From: Sulfobacillus thermosulfidooxidans
GTDB taxonomy: Bacteria; Bacillota; Sulfobacillia; Sulfobacillales; Sulfobacillaceae
NCBI RefSeq assembly: GCF_001280565.1
Contig: NZ_LGRO01000001.1
Location: 2,356,001 to 2,420,000, forward strand
Direction of reading: 5' to 3'
DNA: 64,000 bases
This document shows, piece after piece, positions 35,728 to 44,660 of the stretch (positions within the stretch are counted from its first letter, which is position 1; each line of letters starts with the position of its first letter). A program made the position numbers and the translations under genes. Under the pieces are notes generated by a model. It made no database searches, had not been told where the DNA came from, and saw only the letters and a list, made by a program, of their open reading frames with translations.

Positions 35728-37532
35728 CTTACTTTCCGCACGTGGCGGGAACAAAAAAAATTATTTTTTTGGGCTGATCGCAAAGGAGATTGGGTATCGC
35801 ATGGCGAAGTAATCTCTTATGAACACACCCATGCCGACACCCGTTGTTGTGGGGGCTGGACCGGTCATCCGAGCCCTCTGTGAAGAAATTGGATTCGTCG
35901 AGGCCATAAATCAGACCGTTGCGTGGGATTCGCAGCGTTGCCACCTGTCGCCCGGCGAACGGATTTTCGCGCTCGTCGTCAATTTGCTGACCGCTCGTCG
36001 ACCTCTGTATCGCGTCCACGAGCCATTGCAGTTAACCGATGTGCCCTTGTTGTTTGGATCCGGCCGCACCGCGGCCGATTTTACGGATGATGCCCTCGGA
36101 CGGGCTCTGGATAAAGTCGCCGCTGCCGGTGGCGCCACCGTCTTCAGTGCCGTTGCAACGCGAGCGCTCTTGCACGACCACGTGTGGACGCCCGATAGTC
36201 CGGTGTTTGTCCACTGGGATAGTACGACCCGCTCGGTCTATGGCACGTATCCGGACACTGGATCCGAGACCGGAGTGCATCCCACCTATGGCCATTCCAA
36301 GGATCATCGTCCCGATCTGCGTCAAATTCTCCTGACGCTGTTGGGGACCCGAGAAGGCATTCCGGTGGTGGGCACGGTGCAAGACGGGAATCTGAGTGAC
36401 AAAATCCTCAATGCCGAGATGATTGCGGCCTTAGACGATTACTTTTCGCCTCAGCAACTGCAACAACTGGTCTACGTGGCCGATTCCGCCCTCATCACGG
36501 GTCCTAACTTAAAGGCGATGGCTGACCGTTCGCTCCGCTTTCTCTCGCGTTGTCCGGAAACATTTCGAGCTGCGCACGATGCGAAGACGGCCGCCTTGGC
36601 GGCCAACGCCTGGGTTCCCCTCGGCAAAATCGGGGAGCGGGCCGATGCGGCCACCTACACGGCCGCCGAACAGACCGGCGAAATTGAGGGCCGATCCTAT
36701 CGGCTCGTGGTTTATCGCTCCGATCATCTAGCTGAGCGGAAAGCTCACACCATTGCCCGCCAGGTCGAACGGGCCCATAACCAGTTAACTCGGGCGGCGA
36801 CTCGCCTCGCGGAGACCGTGTTTGCCTGTGCTCATGATGCCGAAGCGGCCGTGGCCGCTTGGCGGGCCACCGCCCCATGGCATCATGTCGAGGCGACGGT
36901 TGTCGCGGAAACGCAGGTCCCCAAACGCACGACCCGCGGGCGTCCCCGCCACGATGCCCCTGAACCGGCTACCACCACAGTATACCGGGTCCATCCCACC
37001 ATTGGGGCAGTCGATGCGCAACGCGTGCAGGCGGCACAGGACCGGGCGGCGACGTTTGTCTTAATCACCAATCTGCCGGCCTCCTCCTTTGATGCCCGCC
37101 GATTGCTCGAAGAATACAAAGGCCAAACGGTCATCGAACACCGTTTTCGCTTTTTAAAAGACCCGGCCTTTGTGGATGCGCTCTATGTGCAAAAGCCGGA
37201 ACGGGTGGAAGCCTTAGGTTATGTGCTCTTGCTCGCCGCGTTGGTGCTCAGTCTCATCGAACGTCGGGCCCGGCAGGCCCCGCCCCTTCCCACGCCGACT
37301 CGCGGTCTGTTGGCGCGGCCTACCGGGCAGGAGGTGTTACATCATCTGCGCGGACTGATTGTCGTGCCGCTGGATGCCCAGACCCGTCAACTCTTTGTCC
37401 CGGCGGTTCATACCCAGTCGGTGGCGGCCATTTTGGCCGCATTGGGTTTTACGGATACGATTTACACGCAGGTGCCCCCTAGACCCTCGGGATAAATTCC
37501 ACGGCTTTCACCCATCACGTGCGGAAGAGGAG
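35728..37532 (+). mobile_element. IS1634-family insertion sequence, copy 2 (1,805 bp)
   Basis: The same element as at 30418-32222, in opposite orientation and of identical length. Its ends are CTTACTTTCCGCACGTG and the matching CTCCTCTTCCGCACGTG. The 6 bp on the left (CTATAA) and right (TTGTAT) do not match, so there is no target duplication. Together with the missing middle of the host permease this indicates deletion at one end after insertion. Confidence 0.9.
35819..37495 (+). CDS. IS1634-family transposase, copy 2
   Basis: 558 residues, nearly identical to the transposase of copy 1, with all DDE motifs intact (FVHWDSTTRSVYG, YVADSALIT, QTVIEHRFRF). Differences include HEPLQL for HEQFQL, GSETG for GSGTG, NLSDK for NRSDK and APWHH for AQWHH. 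These differences show that the copies have diverged since their common origin or arrived separately. Confidence 0.93.
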   Translation: MNTPMPTPVVVGAGPVIRALCEEIGFVEAINQTVAWDSQRCHLSPGERIFALVVNLLTARRPLYRVHEPLQLTDVPLLFGSGRTAADFTDDALGRALDKVAAAGGATVFSAVATRALLHDHVWTPDSPVFVHWDSTTRSVYGTYPDTGSETGVHPTYGHSKDHRPDLRQILLTLLGTREGIPVVGTVQDGNLSDKILNAEMIAALDDYFSPQQLQQLVYVADSALITGPNLKAMADRSLRFLSRCPETFRAAHDAKTAALAANAWVPLGKIGERADAATYTAAEQTGEIEGRSYRLVVYRSDHLAERKAHTIARQVERAHNQLTRAATRLAETVFACAHDAEAAVAAWRATAPWHHVEATVVAETQVPKRTTRGRPRHDAPEPATTTVYRVHPTIGAVDAQRVQAAQDRAATFVLITNLPASSFDARRLLEEYKGQTVIEHRFRFLKDPAFVDALYVQKPERVEALGYVLLLAALVLSLIERRARQAPPLPTPTRGLLARPTGQEVLHHLRGLIVVPLDAQTRQLFVPAVHTQSVAAILAALGFTDTIYTQVPPRPSG

Positions 37533-37591
37533 TTGTATGCTTTTCCATTCACGGCGTTCCTTCCAATATACCGTATAAATATCTTTGAAGT

Positions 37592-38575
37592 TCATGAATC
37601 GATTTGACCTCCGAGAATCTGGCGAATGGTTTCATCCCATGAGGGTACCGGGACAACCTCCATGATTTGGGCATGATTTTGCAGGAGTCTTTCTAATACC
37701 GGATTCAGTTCATCCTCTGCCACGGTGATATGGGCAGTATCTCCATCGTATTGCGTGGAGATACTGCGTTTGGCAGTGGTGAGACTTTGGAGAAGATCAG
37801 CTGTCCCATTTCGAATGCGGACTGTCACTAGGGAATGATAGGGGTTATGGCGCAAGGATTTCGGAGAATCCACAGCGAGAAGTGTGCCTCGGTCCAAAAT
37901 TCCTACGCTATCACACAGTTCTTCAATCAAGGATAGGTGATGAGAGGTCAGAATAATAGTCGGCCGGTAGCGGCACCAATCATTTCGTAAGAGACGACTG
38001 GCAAGAAGTTGGGCGTCGGGATCCAAATGAGTTGTTGGTTCATCAAGCAGCAGGAGTGGGGTTGGGACCAACAAGGTCTTGGCAAGGGCGAGTTGCTGCC
38101 GCATTCCCTGGCTCCATTGGCAGAGGCTTTCTAGGCGTCGGGACCATAGGTCCCAAGGCTCAAGCACTTATTTTATACGGGACATGACAATTGTGCGCGG
38201 CATATGCCAAATCCGAGCGACCAATTCCAAATGTTCTTCTGCTGTCAAATGATCATATAGCCCGTTGGGACTAAGTAACGCCGTGCAATGTTGACGAATT
38301 TTTCGAGCTTGCCTGGTGGGATTCCAAGGGCCAATCTTGATAAAGCCAGAAAATGGGGAAATCAAGCCCAATAGTGACCGCAACCAAGTACTTTTACCTG
38401 CACCATTTGGGCCTATCAAACCCCAAATCGTCCCAGGGGCGATGTGGCACGTAACATTTTTAAGAACCGTAATACCTCCCAATGTGCAAGTAACCGCTTC
38501 CATGGTGATTTCCATGGGGACTCCAAGGGGAATTGGCAGGTCTTCGGAATGCAACGTCGCATTAATGGGATTCAT
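37592..38575 (-). pseudogene. ABC transporter ATPase (NatA-type) with an in-frame stop
   Basis: The frame starts at ATG 38575 after GGAGGGG. It carries Walker A GPNGAGKST (about residue 58) and LLSPNGLYDHLTAEEHL, then meets TAA at 38168-38170 after MSRIK. The same frame continues (LEPWDLWSRRLESLCQWSQGMRQQLALA) through the signature and Walker B LLLLDEPTTHLDP to a C-terminal regulatory tail. The intact protein would have about 327 residues, usual for this class. A single nonsense mutation, or a sequencing error, separates the halves. The stop overlaps the downstream permease start (ATGA). As that permease is also destroyed, the pair is non-functional. Confidence 0.82.
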
Positions 38576-38739
38576 TGTTTATTCTTCCCTCCCCTCCAAG
38601 AGATTATAAATAGGCCTACTAATGTTATTCCGCCAAGATAGGCGATAACCGGGATATGCCGTAGCGTACCGAAAATAATTAACAGGCTTCCCAAACCGCC
38701 GATTGTTCGTGGGATCCAGAAATATTTTTTGCCTCGCAT
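38572..38739 (-). CDS. 55-residue two-helix membrane protein, translationally coupled
   Basis: A short gene that is easily missed. ATG 38739 is preceded by GAGGGG, and its TGA overlaps the ATPase ATG (ATGA at 38572-38575). The product MRGKKYFWIPRTIG... has two hydrophobic stretches (GGLGSLLIIFGTL and IPVIAYLGGITLVGLFII) separated by a short turn, with a basic tail (WRGGKNKQ). The tight overlap and clean two-helix pattern argue that it is real. Its role is unknown; it could be an accessory subunit or regulator of the ABC transporter encoded downstream. Confidence 0.65.
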   Translation of the reverse strand: MRGKKYFWIPRTIGGLGSLLIIFGTLRHIPVIAYLGGITLVGLFIISWRGGKNKQ

Positions 38740-38851
38740 GTTTTCTATTCCCCTCTAGAGTTGGCTGGCCCTAATAACCATGCACTCACCATTAACCCGC
38801 TTCATTGATTTCAATGGGTCGGGAACCGCAAAGATGGATGTGTTTATGTGT

Positions 38852-39767
38852 TTAGTCAGAGTGTTCCCGAGATAGGGAGCTGGCCAAAATATCTAGGGCT
38901 TTCTCGAGAACATGGAATCCCTGTGAAATGCGATGATCACCAGTCTTTTTCGTCAAAACCTGTAGGACACCTTGGGTCTCGGATGAATTCCACATATTTT
39001 GGATACGAGTAACGGTATCCAAATTGAGCGGACCAAAAGTGCTGATCCAATCTCTTAACGCCTCTTGAAGCTGGGCATTGCCAGGATCTTGATCGCGTGA
39101 GTGTACTAACTTTTGGAAGGCGTCACGTTGTTGCTTACACCATGCAGTCCATGTTGCGATGTTAAGGTCTAAACCCCAGGTGTGTGGCGTTCCAGGTAAT
39201 GCATCTGGCAACGTTTTTCCCGCCTTCATAGCTTCTAAGATGAAAGTTGCCAGACCAAGAGGATAACGTTCATATAATGCACGGCCGAGACTGACCAGTT
39301 GTTCTATCTCATCATGTGACCAGACTTGAGGACTTAATTGCCGGCGTAACCATTCTTCGAACCATGCGCGGCGCTGTTGCCAACGGGACTGCATCACTTG
39401 ACCAAAAATCGTGTAAGACATGGTCGGCGTCGTCGTTATTACCCTGGAGTTCTTGTAGACCTTGGATTTGTCGGTGCAGTTGGTGAAGGGTATCTACTTG
39501 CTGGGATATGGCAGCAAGTTGACGATCAAGAACATCGTTCAAGGAGATGTCTTGATGCACAAATTCCCGAATTTGTTTCAGAGAAGCCCCGAGTCTACGG
39601 AGGGCTACAATCCGATATAATTGCTGCAATTCTTGATCTGAGTACAGACGATATCCCGCAGGGGAAATTGCAGCGGGGGGTAATAAACCGCGGTTACTAT
39701 AATAGCGGATTGTTTTAACAGGGACTCCACTGCGCTCGGATAATATCCCGATGGTATATAATGTCAT
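38852..39767 (-). pseudogene. MerR-family regulator, frameshifted
   Basis: ATG 39767 has GGGAGGAG 5 nt upstream. The N-terminus is a MerR helix-turn-helix: MTLYTIGILSERSGVPVKTI, then RYYSNRGLLPP and AGYRLYSDQELQQLYRIVAL, followed by the dimerisation coiled coil. After LQGNNDDADHVLHD the frame is lost in a run of five T (coding strand; 39404-39408). Removing one T gives DFGQVMQSRWQQRRAWFEEW and the remaining 180-residue C-terminal ligand-binding-like domain to the stop at 38852. Joined, it is a two-domain MerR activator of about 305 residues. It heads an operon whose other transporter genes are also damaged. Confidence 0.75.
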
Positions 39768-39860
39768 CTTGGCTCCTCCCATCTTGATTCCGGCCCGTTG
39801 CCACATGCCTTTTCTATTGCGAGATATGGGATTTATCGAGCTTGAAACTTGAATGTCTTT

Positions 39861-39892
39861 ATCATAGAAGATTCCTCTAAGGGGAGAGTCAA
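39861..39892 (-). promoter_or_regulatory. MerR-type promoter with a 20-bp spacer and central dyad
   Basis: On the minus strand TTGACT (39887-39892) and TATGAT (39861-39866) are separated by 20 bp. MerR-family activators act on promoters with a 19-20 bp spacer that carry their palindrome between the two elements. Here TCCCCTTAGAGGA fills that place and matches its reverse complement at 10 or more of 13 positions. It lies about 95 bp before the MerR ATG, so the regulator would control its own operon. Confidence 0.6.
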
Positions 39893-40224
39893 ATTTCCTA
39901 AAAGGAGTTTTAAGGGTCTAAAATGTGTCAAGCGAAGTGAGGAGAAATGCCTTGGGGATCTGGTTACAAAACCTGGTATCCTTTTAAGAAACAAAGGAAC
40001 GCGGCGAACAGGGAAGTCCCAAAATGAGAAATAGAGGATAATCATGATATGAAGATGAGTGAAGGGTAAGATCTAATTTACCTCAATAATTTGTGCATCT
40101 TTTTTCTTGTTAAAATCGCTTTCCACCAAGGATTTCTCACCGATGTGACACCGTATAATGATTACTGCATGTGTTAGAAGATTACACGATTCGTTCGTGG
40201 CATATAAGGCAGGAGGGATGGTCC
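39893..40224. other. intergenic region between divergent transcription units
   Basis: This holds the upstream region of the MerR-type promoter (minus strand) and, at 40154-40159, a TATAAT that may serve the plus-strand gene at 40225; no good -35 was found for it. Open frames here lack ribosome binding sites. Confidence 0.4.
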
Positions 40225-41016
40225 ATGGAAGAAACTCGAGCATGGCCTCGAGATTGGATGCCTTTAGATGAGTTCTACACCATTCAAGAATGGACACTTG
40301 AGGAAGCACAACGTGTAAGTCAAGCGGAGAGAGCCTATAAGATCTGGCTTCATTGGCATGATGAGCACATTATGATTGCAGATGCGACGTCTAATCTACC
40401 CAATTGGTGTCCATTATGTCCTGCCGCATGGGGAGAGACTTTAAACCGTTTTCAAGTTTCACCTGAGTATCAGCCGTTTAACGATGTCGAGGAAGCTCTA
40501 GACCGACTCACGGTATGGATCATAGACCATGTGTTGTACCGTTGGTTGATAGCTCCACAAATGCTAGATGATTTAGGCATTCGACCGTATACGCGTTTGG
40601 TCCGAGGGGAACCCCATTCCACTTTGTTTCGGCTTATCGAACAGCTCCAGCAGCGTCCCGATTCGGGAGTGCGGGTATGCATGCATACCCGGTCGGTATC
40701 ATTAAGCCCGTGGAATCCTGCTCCTACTTTTATTCCTTAGGCCAGTGTCTCCACCGAAACGGAAGATGAGTGTCCCTTGTGCCTCATGGGCTTAGCACCA
40801 TGGACATCACAAATGTTAGATTCGGATAGTCTGCCTGAGGACATTGACGCATTGGATAACGTAAGGTTATGGGAAGCGGTTCATAATATTTATAAAAATG
40901 GCGTGCACGTTGTTCATCCCGATGATATCGAATGTCCTCAGTGCCGTGAAGTGGCTGAATGGCGTCAATCCCAGGGGCCTAAGGAACCCACGTCTGTGAC
41001 AAGGACCGTGTTTTAA
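40225..41016 (+). pseudogene. CPxC-motif protein of unknown function with an in-frame amber codon
   Basis: ATG 40225 has AGGAGGG 8 nt upstream. The first 171 codons end at TAG (40738-40740). The same frame then continues for 91 more codons to a stop at 41016. Each part has knuckle-like Cys pairs: NWCPLCPAAW near residue 82, DECPLCLMGL just after the TAG, and IECPQCREVAEW near the end. These look like zinc-binding sites of one protein. The TAG may be a nonsense mutation, a sequencing error, or less likely a read-through site. The family is not recognised. The N-terminal part is acidic and helical with a Trp-rich start, no signal peptide. Confidence 0.6.
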
Positions 41017-41926
41017 CACAAAAATTACCGGGAGAAGTTTCCCTATTCTCAAACCAATTATCCATGACTTGTCGCTTGGCGTCATTCTGGTGCTCAGAAG
41101 TCGGAGTCACTGGCGCTCAATGATGATTATTGAGGCTCCTCCTACTGTTGCTTTATCCCGTTTTGCAATTCAAGACGATTTCTAAAGGGTGGGACAAACA
41201 CAGGTTTACCGCATTCGATCTGAATGTTACAGACATGAGTTTGCTGAAAAGGATTTGTCTGAATATTAATCCAATAGAAGAAATCGAATGGGAACATGAT
41301 ACAATCTCTACGAAAATCGTGATGGAGAATGAATAGGATATATATTTTATTCACGGATTAATCGTGGAATTATCAAATAATTTCTTAACAAAAACAAGAA
41401 GCAGCAGGCATTTCTCTATAATCACGGTGAAATGAGGGCAGCGATTCATGCTGCAAGATTTTCGATCGTCTCATTATCAAGAGAATCGAAACCTAAAACT
41501 CCCCACTGTGGGCTGGGAGAGTATTCATACATATTGACTAGGCGATTGACTAGCATAAAATCTAAGCAATTTAGGAAAAATTTTAAGAAAAATATCTGAT
41601 TTTGGTAACCTTTAATTTGGCAGAGCGTTATATAAATTGTCAGACATGGATGTATCAATTTTGGTTTTTTCAATTACCCAATAAAATAAGTTTCGGCGCT
41701 AAATTCTGAATTGCGATATAAATTAACGTGCATTATGCTTTGAGAGGTCTATTCATGAGAGATTTTGATGTAATAAATGTGATGACTGCCACTATCAAAG
41801 AAATTGAAGAATGCATGAACGAATCTTGACCGATGATTTGTTCGTCACATGGCACGGCAAGGGTAATCAAAAACCAAATTGATTAGCGACGCGTCTGAAA
41901 TATCCTGTAGGGAAGGGATTTTATTA
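41017..41926. other. AT-rich intergenic region with one tiny possible peptide gene
   Basis: About 900 bases of AT-rich DNA. The only plausible coding signal is a 24-codon frame at 41755-41829 (MRDFDVINVMTATIKEIEEC...), with GAGAGG 7 nt before its ATG. It may be a peptide gene or the remnant of a longer one. A 68-codon frame at 41130 has no ribosome binding site. No RNA gene was recognised. Confidence 0.4.
41755..41829 (+). CDS. possible 24-residue peptide
   Basis: The ATG has GAGAGG 7 nt upstream and the frame ends in TGA after 24 codons. The product is acidic and amphipathic with one Cys near its C-terminus. Nothing links it to a known family, and the call rests only on the ribosome binding site. 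Confidence 0.25.
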   Translation: MRDFDVINVMTATIKEIEECMNES

Positions 41927-42865
41927 ATGAAAAAGATAATATCAAGTCTATTTGTTCTCACTTTGCTAACAGGATGTGGCATTACGATTAATACATCCAG
42001 TTCCACTCAACCTGCATCAACATCAGACGTGGGGCATTCGCAGTTGCCGAATAATTCTTTGGCCCCATCCCGTTCATCGACGGGTTCGGCGAATGAAAAA
42101 TCGACAATCACCTCGTCATCTCCACAGTTAAATGAGCAACACTCATCAAATAAAGGTTCGTCTTCTTCGACGTCCGAGAATTCTTCAAATCATGTCACTC
42201 ACTCCAGCATACCATCAACTAATCACGAAACGCATTCTTCGACGACGCCGACATCGCACACTGCAGTCGTTGCGACTTCTTGGACTCAAGGGATTTGGTA
42301 CCCCAACCAAACCTATGCTCCCATAGCTTTTGTTATCCCCTTGCCTAATAGCTGGGGACCATTTGTGCAGCAACCCAATCCGTATAGACCTTGGGGATCT
42401 TATTGGTCTTCGAGGAACAACATGCAAATCGCTATTTCGCTGCTGCCTTATTCGCTCCAACAAATGAGCCATGCTGCACCAAATGGTGCAACCCTTTTGG
42501 TGTCGGGCGGTAACGAGGGAGCGTGGAGCATGATATGGAGATATCCCAACGGGATAATTGATGCTAACGAAATGGTTTTCATGGGAACCAGGGAGTATGG
42601 ATGGAAGAGAGCCATCGGTGGCAATGAGTCCTCGGACAACACATTCTTGATGAATGTCACGTTACCCGATAGTCCTGCAAATTTGGTTACGGCAGAAGAT
42701 ATATTGGCACACTGGTCGCTACAGGATATGCAAAATGGACGCACATGGGCCGGACAACATTCCGGATTCAGTTTTTGGCTGCCGCAATGGCCGTTAAATC
42801 CTCTTCAAAATAGTAATGAACCTGCAATGCCCTATTGGCTTCGTCACCCCGGGTCATACCAATAA
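41927..42865 (+). CDS. lipoprotein with Ser/Thr-rich linker
   Basis: A 312-residue lipoprotein beginning MKKIISSLFVLTLLTGCGI, lipobox Cys17. The ATG at 41927 is preferred over an upstream TTG for its signal peptide. Residues 20-120 are almost only Ser, Thr, Asn, His and Pro, a flexible stalk of the kind that carries a domain away from the membrane. The remaining 190 residues (TSWTQGIWYPNQTYAPIAF..., QQPNPYRPWGSYWSSRNN, GREYGWKRAIGG-like) form a compact Trp-rich domain I do not recognise. It probably sits on the outer face of the cytoplasmic membrane. No clear operon partner is present. Confidence 0.7.
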   Translation: MKKIISSLFVLTLLTGCGITINTSSSTQPASTSDVGHSQLPNNSLAPSRSSTGSANEKSTITSSSPQLNEQHSSNKGSSSSTSENSSNHVTHSSIPSTNHETHSSTTPTSHTAVVATSWTQGIWYPNQTYAPIAFVIPLPNSWGPFVQQPNPYRPWGSYWSSRNNMQIAISLLPYSLQQMSHAAPNGATLLVSGGNEGAWSMIWRYPNGIIDANEMVFMGTREYGWKRAIGGNESSDNTFLMNVTLPDSPANLVTAEDILAHWSLQDMQNGRTWAGQHSGFSFWLPQWPLNPLQNSNEPAMPYWLRHPGSYQ

Positions 42866-43689
42866 TAAGATGGACCCAATTGTCAAGACAGATTTTTGAC
42901 CTCAAAAGTGTGAGACTGGCCTCCTTTCTTTGGGCTTCATCGAAAGCATGACCCTCCCGTTTGGTAGACGCGTTGTCGGTCTGGCGCCAAACAGGAGGCC
43001 CAGCTCGTCGGATTGTCTGTCCGCCCCGGATTCCAGAACACCTCATTCGACGGATGAGGGCATGGAAGAGACAAGCTAGGCGGTTGTCGACGTGCGTCCC
43101 ACGGATTGATGCACCTGATCGAGGTAAAATGTCAAGTGGATCAGGTCGACCGAGCTTCCCCTGATGAACGGTATTCGTGTCGGTACACTGCTTCAGATTT
43201 TCCATTGGGCTACAGCGGTTTCGTGAAGACATTATTCAGTGGTATTCGGTGGCAATTTGGGCGACCGTTTTTTCTTCTGTGAGCGTCTTGAGAACCGCTT
43301 GAACTTTGAACGTGGCCGTATGGCGCTTTTGTTTCGTTATGGTATGTCCCGTCTAACAAATGAAGGACTTCAAAATTGTCTAGTTTTTAGGGACCACTAT
43401 AACCACGACTTGCACCCGAAATTAACACAATTCGTGCTGCCATCTTTCTTTCTCCTTTGGTTCATGTAGTTCGACAGTCTCATCATCAACAAACTATTAT
43501 ACGGAATTCATCACAACATAGGCACGAAGGACGTTGCCATGGCAACTGAGGTATTGGATGGCGTTTTGAATGATGAGACCATTCTAGGCAATCGGATTCC
43601 GAGCAGTCAGACGGAGCCTAAAGTGTCATAGCAGAAAGATCATCATATCTACTTTTCGAATAAAACGCGAATTCAACCCGAGTATCATA
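42866..43689. other. non-coding stretch with decayed mobile-element pieces
   Basis: Besides the IS3-type fragment at 43239-43350 there are two inverted repeats: ACCTGATC/GATCAGGT (43113-43120 and 43139-43146) and GTCTCATCAT/ATGATGAGAC (43477-43486 and 43570-43579). The longer minus-strand frame here has no ribosome binding site and no protein-like composition. The area looks like a graveyard of insertions. Confidence 0.45.
43239..43350 (-). pseudogene. IS3-family OrfA remnant
   Basis: On the minus strand the reading KQKRHTATFKVQAVLKTL followed by TEEKTVAQIATEYH matches the N-terminal helix-turn-helix part of IS3/IS911-type OrfA proteins (usually ...FKxxvvLEAlkgektvaEiAaeYgVhp). It lacks a start codon, is cut by TGA, and only frame-broken traces (AVAQWK) follow. 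No OrfB was found. Confidence 0.55.
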
Positions 43690-44199
43690 TCATTGGCTGC
43701 ATTTCTCATGGATTTGTGAGGGGGTTTTAGCTGATGGTGTCCATATGATCCAGGGATGACCCGTTTGCGAATCCACAAATACGACAATAGGAGTGGGGGT
43801 AGCAGTAGATGGCAGCGGGTGCGTGGAACTTGTTAAACCGATTTTCCAAAAATAATCGGGAAACCAGGGAGAAACGGAACCAATATCAGCTTCTGACGTT
43901 TTTTTCGATACCAATACAGCGCTTGTCACTTGGAAAGAGATGTGAGGATCCTGCTGTCTCATTTGATTTAACGCATCCTGAATCGCCTGCTTCTGTCCGA
44001 TGGCTGCGGTAATGCCCGCAGGGAGGGATTGTGGTGAAATCGGCACATGTGTATGGGGAAACGTCCTAGGGGCAGGTATATCGGCATGAAAAGGTTTGCT
44101 TTTAACGTGAGAAGTCGTATAACCCGCTCCGCCCCCGCCAATAAAGAGCAAGACAATGCCCGCGGCATGGCAATTCGACTCCTGTTGTGAGACGAGCAC
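43690..44199 (-). CDS. hypothetical exported protein, N-terminus uncertain
   Basis: About 169 residues. The frame stays open to 44250, but a transcription terminator lies inside that extension, so a start after it is more likely. GTG 44199 is in frame but lacks a ribosome binding site. An ATG at 44168 with AGGAG upstream is in another frame, so an N-terminal frameshift is possible. The sequence AAGIVLLFIGGGGAGYTTS looks like a signal or anchor helix. It is followed by a Pro/His-rich segment and a domain with QDALNQMRQQDPHISFQVTSAV and VVFVDSQTGHPWIIWT, reminiscent of small PepSY-like exported domains. The family is not assigned. Confidence 0.45.
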   Translation of the reverse strand: MLVSQQESNCHAAGIVLLFIGGGGAGYTTSHVKSKPFHADIPAPRTFPHTHVPISPQSLPAGITAAIGQKQAIQDALNQMRQQDPHISFQVTSAVLVSKKTSEADIGSVSPWFPDYFWKIGLTSSTHPLPSTATPTPIVVFVDSQTGHPWIIWTPSAKTPSQIHEKCSQ

Positions 44200-44224
44200 A
44201 AAAACCCGTCCGATGAAGACGGGT
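44199..44224 (-). terminator. rho-independent terminator
   Basis: On the minus strand ACCCGTC and GACGGGT form a 7-bp stem with a 7-nt loop, followed by TTTTG. It fits the end of the minus-strand gene at 44263-44520. Confidence 0.65.
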
Positions 44225-44262
44225 GAAGTTTTTCGGGTATGGTCAGGCATTAGGAATGCAGG

Positions 44263-44520
44263 TTAATTGGATCTTGCACGTTGCGTGGTGGCTGTTCGAT
44301 AACGAACGCATAGGGACTCATCATAGCCAAAATTATCCGTGAACAGATGATCGAAGCGTTCTCGTTGGGCACACCATGTGAGGTCATTATCCATGAAATC
44401 ATGGAGAGTTTGGCGCATTTTTTGCTCAGAATGTCCTTCAATGGTATGTGACATCGCGCCTATTAAGGATTTCGCCATGAAAATCGTCGGCCTCTCCGTC
44501 GGATTCGACCGGAGCGACAT
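44263..44520 (-). CDS. small hypothetical protein
   Basis: An 85-codon frame (or 71 from the ATG at 44478) that ends 39 nt before a good terminator on the same strand. The product is charged and helical (HSEQKMRQTLHDFMDNDLTW, then FTDNFGYDESLCVRY). No signal peptide or motif was seen and no strong ribosome binding site was found, so the call is tentative. Confidence 0.35.
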   Translation of the reverse strand: MSLRSNPTERPTIFMAKSLIGAMSHTIEGHSEQKMRQTLHDFMDNDLTWCAQRERFDHLFTDNFGYDESLCVRYRTATTQRARSN

Positions 44521-44660
44521 AACCGTTATTTGGCATCATTGTGGATCACCCCGGCTTCGGTAAGAAATTGTCTCAGAGACGAGACTTCGCCTCACTGTGG
44601 GATGACTTGGGTTGCAGATGTGGGCGATGAAAAACTGCTGTGTTCTGCATGTGGACACGA

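Larger units (their letters stand above)
35426..37595 (-). pseudogene. ABC-2 permease remnant split by IS1634-family copy 2, middle deleted
   Basis: The 5' end (37533-37595) gives 21 codons, MNFKDIYTVYWKERREWKSI, overlapping the upstream ATPase stop by ATGA. It then runs directly into the IS. On the other side (35426-35727) about 100 C-terminal codons remain, reading IGILLDGVLAGLLAASLGVWISLG into TVRQAQSILSVVSLLLLLIP and ending FEPR. Both are typical ABC-2 permease ends, but such proteins have about 350-400 residues, so roughly 250 are missing. The IS has no flanking duplication, which fits an IS-mediated deletion. This permease would have paired with the ATPase at 37592-38575. Confidence 0.8.

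Noticed and set aside
42768-43232. A 154-codon minus-strand frame downstream of the Ser/Thr-rich lipoprotein
   Set aside because: It overlaps the end of that gene antisense, has no ribosome binding site and no recognisable domain. It probably reads through decayed mobile DNA.
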